Shown here: in pieces, positions 24,116 through 31,113 of the stretch
How positions within the stretch are numbered: the first letter of the stretch is position 1
Layout of the letters: each line of letters begins with the position of its first letter
Assembly: GCF_019400985.1 (NCBI RefSeq)
Contig: NZ_WTFF01000015.1
Span: forward strand, 1 to 49,752
Origin: Streptomyces bambusae
Lineage (GTDB): Bacteria > Actinomycetota > Actinomycetes > Streptomycetales > Streptomycetaceae
Length of the DNA stretch: 49,752 nucleotides
Direction: 5' to 3'
Made by a program: the position numbers and the translations under genes
The notes under the pieces: generated by a model
The model's input: only the letters and a program-made list of their open reading frames with translations
Told to the model about the DNA's origin: nothing
The model's database searches: none

Positions 24116-25282
24116 CTACGGCTTTGGATCTTCCTTGAAGATGCCGTCCATCACCGTCGCCCCCGTCTGGATCACGGGCCGGATCTGCTTCCGGTAGACC
24201 GCCTCAGTGACAGCTGTCCCCGAATGGCCGACCAACCGGGAGATCTCTTCGAGCGGCACTCCCTTGTCGGAGAGCAGCGACACGAAGCTGTGCCGTAGCT
24301 CACGCGGGGTCCACTCCTTTGCGTCGATCCCTTCAGCGTCGGCGATGGCTTGCCGGAAGGCCCGCCGCACGTTGGTGGAGTCCAGCTCGGTCCCAACGGC
24401 GGACGAGAAGACCAACCCCTTCTCCGTCCACTGATCGCCAGCGGCCAGCCGGTCCCATCCCTGATCTTCGAAGTGCTGCCAGAGGGCATCCACACAGCGG
24501 GCGGGCAAAGCGATGGTCCGGCGGGACTTCTTGGTCTTGGTGTCCCCGGTAGACCGCACCGACCTCCACACAGCGATGTGGGGCGGCACAGGCGGATCAG
24601 CCTCGGGGTCCCCCTTCAGGAAGACGTGATCCCAGGTGAGGGCACGCAGCTCCTCCGTACGCGCCCCGGTGAGCAGAGCAAGCACGATGTACGCGTAGGC
24701 GGAGGTCCCCTCGGCGGCCTTGAGCACGGCTCCGGCCTGGGCCAGGTTGAGCGCCTTCGACGGCCGGCCGGGCTGCCCGGTCGGGATGGAGCACAGCTCC
24801 ACGATGTTCCGCTTCACCTTGTCGCGAACCATGGCGCGCTTCACCGCGCGGTTCAAGCACGAGTGGATGGCTTGCAGGGTGCGGGTACTGAGCGTCTTGG
24901 ACTTGTCCACCAGCCACTTGTCGACGTCCTCGCCACTCAGCTCACGCAGCTTGCGGGCGCCCAGGGCGGGGATGACGTGGGTCCGGCTGAGCGAAGTACA
25001 GGTGGCCACGGTGTTCGTGTCCCGTCCGGCGAGCCCGTACATGAGCCAATCGTTCACCGCGTTCTCCACCGTGTAGTTGGTGGGCGCGACGGCCAGCCCG
25101 TCCTCGTGGTCCCGGAGCACCTGCTTGAGCTTGGTCTTGGCTTCGGTCTTGGTCTTGCCACTCCCCCGCCGGACGATGCGCTTCCCGCTGGCGTCGAAGC
25201 CGAGGTGCGCGGTGGCAATCCATCGCTGTCGCTTCTCGTCCCAGTGAAGACCGCCGTCTCCCCTACTCCGGCGCTTGGTCAC
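24116..25282 (-). CDS. int: Tyrosine recombinase (integrase)
   Basis: Site-specific recombinase of 388 residues, expected to integrate element A at tRNA-Pro. It has an N-terminal AP2-like arm-binding region (1-60), a core-binding SAM-like domain (70-165) and a catalytic domain: Arg208 (TGARTEELR), Lys near 249-251, Arg330 in PRELRHSF, His353 (VGHSG) and Tyr363 as nucleophile. The box-II histidine is Arg327, as is usual in pSAM2-type integrases. Start GTG overlaps the xis stop (GTGA). It lies only ~75 bases from the att site. Confidence 0.95.
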   Translation of the reverse strand: MTKRRSRGDGGLHWDEKRQRWIATAHLGFDASGKRIVRRGSGKTKTEAKTKLKQVLRDHEDGLAVAPTNYTVENAVNDWLMYGLAGRDTNTVATCTSLSRTHVIPALGARKLRELSGEDVDKWLVDKSKTLSTRTLQAIHSCLNRAVKRAMVRDKVKRNIVELCSIPTGQPGRPSKALNLAQAGAVLKAAEGTSAYAYIVLALLTGARTEELRALTWDHVFLKGDPEADPPVPPHIAVWRSVRSTGDTKTKKSRRTIALPARCVDALWQHFEDQGWDRLAAGDQWTEKGLVFSSAVGTELDSTNVRRAFRQAIADAEGIDAKEWTPRELRHSFVSLLSDKGVPLEEISRLVGHSGTAVTEAVYRKQIRPVIQTGATVMDGIFKEDPKP

Positions 25283-25500
25283 TGCTGAGCCCCCGCTTCG
25301 GACTCCAGCAGCTGGACGTACTCCGAGATGGCAGCTGCGGGCACGAGGCGCGTGCGCCCTTCTTTGACCGTCCGCAGTCGGCCCGTGCGAATCAAGCCGT
25401 AGATGACGCTACGGCTGATCCCCAAGACCCGCGTGGCGTCGGCAACGCGGTAGAGCACCGGCACCACAAGCCCGGTCCTGCCGTGGTCCATCACTGTCAT
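25279..25500 (-). CDS. xis: Excisionase, HTH/AlpA type
   Basis: A 73-residue MerR-like winged-helix protein with the excisionase pattern LYRVADATRVLGISRSVIYGLIRTGRLRTVKEG. It should direct the integrase toward excision. The ATG overlaps the rep stop (ATGA), and its stop overlaps the int start (GTGA), so rep-xis-int is one coupled operon, the standard AICE order. Confidence 0.93.
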   Translation of the reverse strand: MTVMDHGRTGLVVPVLYRVADATRVLGISRSVIYGLIRTGRLRTVKEGRTRLVPAAAISEYVQLLESEAGAQQ

Positions 25501-26918
25501 CGTGCCCCCTCAAGGTCTTCGGTCAGGTCGGCGAGTGCTTCGCGGGCGGTGTCGCGGTTGGTCTTGATGTCGCAGGCGATGCTGGCGGCGAGCCAGGACT
25601 CGCCGGGGGTGTGGCCGTGTCCGGCGTAGGTCCAGTGGGCGATCACGAGCGTGGAGCCCTCCTCAGAGTCGTCCGGGTCGGGCAGGCCCCGTTCGCGTCG
25701 CTCCTGGGCGGCGCGGTAGTCGGCGCGGGTCTGCCGCAGGGCGCCCAGGGTGGTGGAGTACTGGCGGGACTTGGTGGAGAAGTGGCCCCGGAAGCCGAGC
25801 ATGTGAGACCAGCGCGCCAGCATCCGGTCCGGGTAGGCGCCGTCCAGGGCCCAGCAGGCTTCGATCAAGCGCCGGGTGTGCGGGGGCAGGGTGAGCTTGT
25901 CCAGCTCGGCAAGTTCTCCGATGCGGCGGTCGGCGGTGCCGGTGGTCTCTGCGGCCTTGGTGGCGTACTTGGCGACGTAGGAGGCCACCGCCTGTTCGGT
26001 CAGCTCCTCATGCCCGAGCCCGCCGATGGGCTGCACGTCGATCTGCGTCCCCCACGTCAGCGTGCGGGCGGGGAAGTCACCCGCGGCGGGCAGCGTGACG
26101 GCGACTCGGCCAGCAGCGGCCCGGATCGCGTCATCGAGCAGTCCGACCGACGCCCACGACGGCGGAGCGGTGTCGGGGCCGTCGGGTCCGTCGAGGCGGA
26201 CGACCGCATGGAAGTGGACCGCCCCGCGCTTTTGGAACTCGGCGACCTTGCCGAAGGAGACGCGGCAGGACTCCTTCAGCGCGACTTGGGTGATCCCGGC
26301 CCGGGCGGCGATCTCCCGCCGCAGGTAGATCGTGAACCGCTGCCACAGCTGCCCGGCGTGGTTGTTCCACAGCACCGCACCGGCGTAGTCGTACCGGCCA
26401 GGGTCCAGGGCGGTGCCGAGCACGGGGTCCTGCTCGGGATGCTGGGCGCCGCAGCGGCAGGAGCCGGAGGAGGGCCGGTTGTGGACCGGGCCGAAGGACG
26501 GAGCCGTCAGCGTGGCGAACACCCTCGGGTGGTCCCGGACTGTGGCCGGGATGTCCTTGCGTTCATCCCCGATGATCCCCGCCCTGATCAGGTGGTAGGT
26601 GTCCCCCGCGTACGTCCAGGCACAGGACGGGCACCGGGAGGCCCGGCGGTTGCCACACGCGACTCGTAACCGGCCACCGGGCTCACCAGCGGTCGAGTAC
26701 GAGTAGAGAACGTCCCCGGTCCGGCGGTCGCGGGTGACCGTGGACCCGGACAGGTGGATCGGGTCCGAACAGCCACCGGTTCGGCGGATCTGCTCCTGCC
26801 AGCGATCGAACCCGGGGGTGGAGGCGACCCGCAGGAGGTCAGCCAAGGTCAGCGGGTCAGTCCCCACAGCCGCCGCCATGGGTGCGACGGCGGCCGGGGG
26901 AACGGGGAACGAGGTCAC
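25497..26918 (-). CDS. repSA: RepSA-type rolling-circle replication initiator
   Basis: A 473-residue initiator for rolling-circle replication of the excised element. An N-terminal zinc-finger-like CGNRRASRCPSCAW has Cys at about 88, 96 and 99. The HUH motif HFHAVV places metal-binding His at about 235 and 237, and the catalytic-tyrosine motif SYVAKYATK has Tyr at about 314 and 318. Start GTG 26918 overlaps the stop of the small upstream gene as GTGA; the longer frame to 26984 is an unlikely Gly/Arg-rich extension. Closely follows the pSAM2 pattern. Confidence 0.9.
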   Translation of the reverse strand: MTSFPVPPAAVAPMAAAVGTDPLTLADLLRVASTPGFDRWQEQIRRTGGCSDPIHLSGSTVTRDRRTGDVLYSYSTAGEPGGRLRVACGNRRASRCPSCAWTYAGDTYHLIRAGIIGDERKDIPATVRDHPRVFATLTAPSFGPVHNRPSSGSCRCGAQHPEQDPVLGTALDPGRYDYAGAVLWNNHAGQLWQRFTIYLRREIAARAGITQVALKESCRVSFGKVAEFQKRGAVHFHAVVRLDGPDGPDTAPPSWASVGLLDDAIRAAAGRVAVTLPAAGDFPARTLTWGTQIDVQPIGGLGHEELTEQAVASYVAKYATKAAETTGTADRRIGELAELDKLTLPPHTRRLIEACWALDGAYPDRMLARWSHMLGFRGHFSTKSRQYSTTLGALRQTRADYRAAQERRERGLPDPDDSEEGSTLVIAHWTYAGHGHTPGESWLAASIACDIKTNRDTAREALADLTEDLEGAR

Positions 26919-27154
26919 GCGGCCACCGCCACGGAAGTCACCGGGGCGCCGGTCTCCCAGACGAACGGCACCGCCACCGGGCACGGCTCACCAGTCCGGT
27001 GCACCAGGACACCGACACCGTCACGCTTGGCCCAGTCGGCACCGCAGGCAGCGCCGCAGGCCTGACAGGAAGAGGGGATGATCTCCGCATCGTCCTTGCG
27101 GGACAGCGGAGCCGACAGCGGACGGGGGCGCGAAACGACCAGCTTCACGGGCAT
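26915..27154 (-). CDS. Small CxxC zinc-ribbon-like protein, first gene of rep operon
   Basis: A 79-residue protein with SCQACGAACGADWA (C-x2-C-x3-C, about 29-36) and a fourth cysteine near residue 58, so a small zinc-binding fold is likely. AAGGGAG is 8 bases before the ATG. Its stop overlaps the rep start as GTGA. Small proteins of this kind commonly precede repSA in actinomycete elements; I do not know their role. Confidence 0.75.
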   Translation of the reverse strand: MPVKLVVSRPRPLSAPLSRKDDAEIIPSSCQACGAACGADWAKRDGVGVLVHRTGEPCPVAVPFVWETGAPVTSVAVAA

Positions 27155-27228
27155 GATGGGAGCTCCCTTCGAGGGACCGGGGGCGGCGATCTGCTTGGCG
27201 GTAGGGCGTCGCCCCCGACACGTCCATA

Positions 27229-27293
27229 TTGGGTGTCTTAGGTGTCACAGTACAGCCTGGAAGTGCTGCGTCAAGAGTCTTGGGTGACCTAGG
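27229..27293. promoter_or_regulatory. Divergent control region with paired TTGGGTG operators
   Basis: TTGGGTGTCTTAGG (27229-27242) and TTGGGTGACCTAGG (27280-27293) are direct repeats 51 bases apart between the rep operon and the gntR gene. The region is the AT-richest part of the element. Probable operators of the adjacent GntR repressor. Confidence 0.5.
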
Positions 27294-27306
27294 ACAGATT
27301 CGGCGA

Positions 27307-27312
27307 TACCCT
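27307..27312 (+). promoter_or_regulatory. Leaderless -10 box of gntR
   Basis: TACCCT, 6 bases before ATG 27319, without a ribosome site; the second TTGGGTG operator lies just upstream, where it could repress. Confidence 0.45.
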
Positions 27313-27318
27313 CGCTCC

Positions 27319-27693
27319 ATGACGCTGAGCGCTGAGGACCCCCGGCCCGCTTCTCGACAGGTGGCGGACGCCATCCGAGCCGAGATCCTTTCGGGAGCCC
27401 TGGCGCCGGGAGCCAAGGTGCCGTCCGTGCGTGACCTGGCGAAGCAGTACTCCGTAGCTGTCATGACGGCACAGAGCGCGGTAGAGATCCTCCGTGGAGA
27501 CGGGCTGATCTACACGAGTCCGGGCAGAGGCAGCTTCGTCCGCGACCAGGTCGAGGCTCCCAGCGAGGCCGCACCTTCAGCCGAGTTCATCGCTCTCACC
27601 CAGCGACTCAGCGAACTCAGTTCGACGGTCGAGAGTCTCGCGGAACGACTCGCCCAGCTCGAAGAGCAGTCGAAGGCTCAGGGCCCAGCCTGA
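27319..27693 (+). CDS. GntR-family regulator (KorSA-like)
   Basis: A 124-residue regulator with a GntR winged helix at the N-terminus (QVADAIRAEILSGALAPGAKVPSVRDLAKQYSV...) and a short coiled-coil tail (LTQRLSELSSTVESLAERLAQLEEQ) rather than a large effector domain. Divergent from the rep operon and next to paired direct repeats, it is the likely repressor of replication and excision, like KorSA of pSAM2. ATG 27319 is chosen; the longer frame to 27229 reads through the operators. Confidence 0.88.
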   Translation: MTLSAEDPRPASRQVADAIRAEILSGALAPGAKVPSVRDLAKQYSVAVMTAQSAVEILRGDGLIYTSPGRGSFVRDQVEAPSEAAPSAEFIALTQRLSELSSTVESLAERLAQLEEQSKAQGPA

Positions 27694-27793
27694 CCGCAAC
27701 CCGGTCCACGTCTCGGGAGAGGTCTTGGACCCGGGCCGTGATTTCAGCCAACTGGTTCAGGACTTCTGCCAGTTCATCCGATGTGAGGGCCAC
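27617..27793 (-). CDS. Candidate small coiled-coil protein antisense to gntR 3' end
   Basis: A 58-residue frame with GTG start and a good ribosome site (GGAGG, 7 bases upstream), reading VALTSDELAEVLNQLAEI then TARVQDLSRDVDRVAVRL, a regular heptad pattern. It overlaps the last 77 bases of gntR in antisense. Both the ribosome site and the coiled coil favour a real gene, but the overlap makes it uncertain. Confidence 0.4.
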   Translation of the reverse strand: MALTSDELAEVLNQLAEITARVQDLSRDVDRVAVRLGPEPSTALRAGRVVPRDSRPSN

Positions 27794-27921
27794 CGAAGTG
27801 CCTCCGCTCCTGTAGCTTCCGATCCAGCACGGAGAGCACACCGCAGGTCAGGGCAATGACTACAGCCTGAGAGCCGATCACTCACAGCTCACTCACAGGC
27901 ACAGTCACACGGGGAGTCGGG

Positions 27922-29439
27922 ATGGCAAGCGAAGGTCACACGGCAGAAGCGTTCATCGCGGACTTGAAGCGTTGGCGCGACGTGCGGGGCATGTCCCAGT
28001 CAGCGCTGGCGAAGCAGGTGGGTTACACCCCTTCCTACGTCTCCAAGGTCGAAGGCGGACAGCAGCGCCCCAGCCAGGCCTTCGCGGAGCAAGCCGACCG
28101 GGCGCTTTCGGCGGGCGGTGCCTTACGGCGAGCCTTTGCCGAGCTGGAGGCGAACGGCCGGCCGGAGCCCGCCATCCCGCACCAGCACGCACCCGATCAG
28201 CCCGGACCCGAGTCTCAGACACACAGCCTGATCGTGAAGCACGATGACGCGGAGCTGTACTACGACGGCCGGACGTACCGAGCCACTCAGCGCCGACAGA
28301 TCTACAACGCCAGCCCCAACCCGGTTACGCAGTACCTGATCCGGATCTCAGTGGATCGCCACCCGGGAAGCCCTGAGCGGTCGAACCAGCTCTACCGTGA
28401 GAACCCGCTCACCTGGGAAGAGATCGGTCTCAATGCCCAGGTCGGGAACGAGCCGGTCGGATGGCGCGTCCAGCATGACCGCGACGCCTTCAAGGAGCTG
28501 TGGCTCCTGTTCGAGAACGAGTACGGGCGATACCCGCTGTACCCCGGTGAGACGACCTGGATCGAGTACTCATACACGGTCGGCGACGAGAAGTGGGGAA
28601 CGTGGTTTCAGCGAGCAGTCCGACTTCCCACTGAGCGGCTCAGCGTCCGCCTGAACTTCCCGGCGGAGCTTGACCCTGCGGTGTGGGGCACCGAGACGAC
28701 GATGACCGCCGCTGCCTTCCCCTTCCGCACAGCGATCCGCCAGGAGGCGGCCGACGATCGACGGATCTTCTCCTGGAGCACCGATGACCCGCCGCTTCAC
28801 GCCCGATACCGGCTGGAGTGGAAGTTCCGAGCCCGCAGCAACCAGGAAGAGAGCAGTCCGGCCATGCCCCAGAGCGCCAGCGAGAAGATGCGATCCATCG
28901 GCATCGTCCAGGCTGGAGACCCGATCCTGACCGGGCAGGCCCGGCCGTTCGATCTGCCGACGGAGGCCGAAGACGCGCGGCGGGTGGTGGCCGAGCTGAA
29001 CTCGGCAGCGGAACGAGCCGCAGGCATCCACTTGTTCAGCAAGGGCATGGGGTGCGCGGCACCGCAGATCGGGATCGACCGAGCAGCCGCGATCGTCCGG
29101 ACGCCGGACGGGGAGACCATCACTCTTCTCAACCCTCGGGTGATCGAGGAGTCGGCGGAGGCGGACGAGCAGTACGAAGGGTGCTGGAGCTTCTTCGACG
29201 TGCGCGGAAAGGTCCCCAGGCCGTTGAGCATCACGGTCGAGCACACGGACATCAGCGGCGAGCAGCGCATTACGATCTTTGAGCACGGGGTCGCCCGTCT
29301 CGTCGCCCACGAGATCGACCACGTCGACGGCATCCTGTACACCGCTCGCATGCGCCCAGGAGTGGACCCGATCTCCGTCTCCGAGTACCGAGGGACCGGC
29401 CGTACTTGGAGCTACGACTCCAGCGGCCCGAAGGCCTGA
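27922..29439 (+). CDS. XRE HTH - unknown beta domain - peptide deformylase fusion
   Basis: A 505-residue, three-part protein. Residues 10-60 are an XRE helix-turn-helix (MSQSALAKQVGYTPSYVSKVEGG). Residues ~100-305 are a beta-rich domain I do not recognise, with many aromatic residues (ELYYDGRTYRATQRRQIYNA; YPLYPGETTWIEYSYTVGDEKW). Residues ~320-480 are a peptide deformylase with all three motifs: GMGCAAPQ (375-382), EGCWS (Cys421) and HEIDH (His463, Glu464, His467), so metal binding and catalysis look intact. GGGGAG precedes ATG. Deformylases normally are ~170-residue housekeeping enzymes; an HTH fusion on a mobile element suggests a regulatory, resistance or defence role, which is inference. 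Confidence 0.85.
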   Translation: MASEGHTAEAFIADLKRWRDVRGMSQSALAKQVGYTPSYVSKVEGGQQRPSQAFAEQADRALSAGGALRRAFAELEANGRPEPAIPHQHAPDQPGPESQTHSLIVKHDDAELYYDGRTYRATQRRQIYNASPNPVTQYLIRISVDRHPGSPERSNQLYRENPLTWEEIGLNAQVGNEPVGWRVQHDRDAFKELWLLFENEYGRYPLYPGETTWIEYSYTVGDEKWGTWFQRAVRLPTERLSVRLNFPAELDPAVWGTETTMTAAAFPFRTAIRQEAADDRRIFSWSTDDPPLHARYRLEWKFRARSNQEESSPAMPQSASEKMRSIGIVQAGDPILTGQARPFDLPTEAEDARRVVAELNSAAERAAGIHLFSKGMGCAAPQIGIDRAAAIVRTPDGETITLLNPRVIEESAEADEQYEGCWSFFDVRGKVPRPLSITVEHTDISGEQRITIFEHGVARLVAHEIDHVDGILYTARMRPGVDPISVSEYRGTGRTWSYDSSGPKA

Positions 29440-30140
29440 CCAGCAGGGCTGTTACAGGTTTCTCTACCTCATCAAGGCACCCGCCGCGCACGGCGCGGCG
29501 CGCGCGGCCCGTCGCCCGGGCCTGCGCTCCTGTCTGCGCCCCGCTCCGGCCCGGGCGCCGGCCGCACGCCGTAGAGACCGGCGAAGGGTTGATGGGTGGC
29601 GAACCCTCAGCAGCTGAGATCTTCTGGGCCGTGGCTGTACCAACGCGGCCGGAGCCCTGTCATCGAGGCGGGCCACGGTCCCACTCGATGCGCTGCGGCG
29701 TGTACGCCGCCGCCTGCGGGCCAGTCCGTGTGAACTGCGGGCTTCCCCATGCCCGCAATCGAGCCGCGGCCCGAGCAGACGTCCAGGTCAGAACGATGCC
29801 TCCGGCGGGGGCGCTCCGGCTCCGGGATGCACGGGGCCGTCGTGCGGGTGCAGGTGGGTTTGTGGTGCGGGTGGGGAGCTGTCATCCCGTCTGCCGTCAA
29901 CCCAGGGCAAGCCATAGCAGACCAGGCTCCTGGGGCCCAGGTCGTTCGTCCAGCAGGGCGCTCCACCTGGGCCCCAGGAGCCTGCCCCGCTATCACTCCG
30001 TGTGGGTCGACGGCAGACGGGATGACAGCAGGGGCGCGCTGTGGCTGCGGCAGCCGGACGTCGCCTGCACAAAGAGGCAGTCGCCGAACGACGGCGGCAG
30101 TAGCCTGCGGACACCCGATCTACATGCGCAAGGAGCCCCT
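29440..30140. other. 700-base non-coding region of element A
   Basis: Open frames here have poor codon bias and mirror each other across a long inverted repeat, so I call none. The first 400 bases show no recognisable feature. The long inverted repeat occupies 29879-30028. Confidence 0.6.
29879..30028. repeat. 150-bp long inverted repeat
   Basis: Outer arms 29879-29904 and 30003-30028 pair over 26 bp with a single G-T wobble (CTGTCATCCCGTCTGCCGTC...). Inner arms 29923-29942 and 29965-29984 pair perfectly over 20 bp (around GGCTCCTGGGGCCCAGGT). Arms are separated by a partly paired bulge and a 22-base loop. Could be a single-strand or transfer origin of the replicon, or a palindromic MITE. 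Confidence 0.85.
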
Positions 30141-30716
30141 GTGGAAGTTCTCAGTTCTCGCATCGCGATCAGATTTGCACCGGGTCTACACCAGCTACCC
30201 CGCGAGGCCTGGACTTTGTCCCTGATAGAGATCGAGGTACCGGTTGAAGGGATCAAGGAGGACCTCACTGCCCTCACGACTCTCGACGGCAAGCACGACT
30301 TCCCTGTGTCCAACTCGCTGTCGGTACGGACCCGGGAGACGAACTGGGGAGCATCCGGTTCCTTTGGGGAGTTCATCCTTGACCTGTCGAACGAGGCCCT
30401 AGGCGGCGCGTCCGGGGTGGGGATCGTCGCGGGCATTGGGTACCTCGTTGCCAAAGTCAAGGGCCGTATCCGGGACACGTTCCCCAGCCAACCGATCGAT
30501 CGCGCACAGGCTGCCGAGCTAGTCCGCACACACATCGAACTGCACTACGCCGAACCGAGTGCAGTCCTCACGGAGGTTGCGTCGTCCACCGCCTTGGACA
30601 CTGGCATCCACGAATTCACCTTCAAGAGCCCATCCGGCCGTGAGTACGGCGGAACGGCAGGCGAGATTGCCGGGGCCCCTACCTGCACGAAGGTTTGGTG
30701 CAGGTCGGAGACATAA
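30141..30716 (+). CDS. Unknown protein with central glycine-rich hydrophobic segment
   Basis: A 191-residue protein I do not recognise. GTG 30141 has AAGGAG 5 bases upstream, the best ribosome site in the area, and begins MEVLSSRIAIRFAPG. A mostly beta N-terminal part (1-70) leads to a glycine-rich hydrophobic helix (LGGASGVGIVAGIGYLVAKV, 87-106), a helical segment (120-140) and a beta-like C-terminus (HEFTFKSPSGREY). The arrangement is reminiscent of small adaptor proteins of conflict systems with one membrane-like helix, but I cannot assign a family. It is the last gene of element A, ~140 bases from the second att copy. Confidence 0.65.
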   Translation: MEVLSSRIAIRFAPGLHQLPREAWTLSLIEIEVPVEGIKEDLTALTTLDGKHDFPVSNSLSVRTRETNWGASGSFGEFILDLSNEALGGASGVGIVAGIGYLVAKVKGRIRDTFPSQPIDRAQAAELVRTHIELHYAEPSAVLTEVASSTALDTGIHEFTFKSPSGREYGGTAGEIAGAPTCTKVWCRSET

Positions 30717-30856
30717 CTGTCGAGCGACAGCACTCGCCTGCGTGTCTAACTGCGCTACAACCGCACCGCACACGGCCGGACGAGCACGGACTCCTATGGA
30801 CTGTCACCGCAGGTCAGAGGGCATCCGAGGCCAGGTAGCGAGACCCACGGGAATGC
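30717..30856. other. Right end of element A before att copy 2
   Basis: Non-coding. It contains the 17-bp sequence CTGCGTGTCTAACTGCG (30738-30754), identical to one at 24096-24112 near the left end: a candidate integrase/excisionase arm site. Confidence 0.6.
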
Positions 30857-30899
30857 TTCGGGACGAAGAGGTCGTGGGTTCAAATCCCGCCACCCCGAC
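30857..30899 (+). repeat. Attachment site copy 2 (junction of elements A and B)
   Basis: Identical to the 43-bp tRNA-Pro 3' end, but the 5' half of the tRNA is absent, so this is an att scar and not a functional tRNA. Confidence 0.95.
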
Positions 30900-30913
30900 T
30901 TCGTAAGACCAGG

Positions 30914-30950
30914 TCAGGGGCCTGATCCACTCAGTGGATCAGGCCCCTGA
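30914..30950. terminator. Hairpin after att copy 2
   Basis: 17-bp perfect stem around TCAGGGGCCTGATCCAC with a 3-base loop, 15 bases after the att core; same relative place as the hairpin after copy 1 but different sequence. Confidence 0.85.
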
Positions 30951-31113
30951 GTGGTTTCCGGAGATCGTTGGGGAGAAATCCGGGAGAAGATCTTGGTCGG
31001 CTTCTCCCAGTACGTGTTTGCCGAACCGGTGCGGCGCGCCTCGCCTGCGGAGGCGCACAGCTGCACCTTCGCGAACTCCAGCCGCCGATTCGACCCCCGA
31101 CCGAGGAAAGCTC

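Larger units (their letters stand above)
24040..30899. mobile_element. Element A: truncated AICE-like integrative element
   Basis: About 6.9 kb between att copies 1 and 2. It has an integrase next to the tRNA, excisionase, RepSA-type initiator, a small zinc protein and a divergent GntR regulator, the control and replication core of pSAM2-like actinomycete integrative and conjugative elements. No TraB/FtsK translocase or Spd genes are seen. In their place are an HTH-deformylase fusion, a long inverted repeat and an unknown protein. Integration and excision look feasible; self-transfer does not. Confidence 0.9.

Noticed and set aside
29406..30140. Upstream part of a 436-codon frame before the element A unknown gene
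   Set aside because: Runs through the long inverted repeat with poor codon bias; the ribosome site at 30130 marks the true start at 30141.
30182..30196. Second DasR-like site GGTCTACACC
   Set aside because: Lies inside the coding sequence of the 30141 gene; a chance match is likely.
30857..30899. Second tRNA-Pro gene
   Set aside because: Only the 3' part from the anticodon arm is present; no D arm or 5' acceptor strand.
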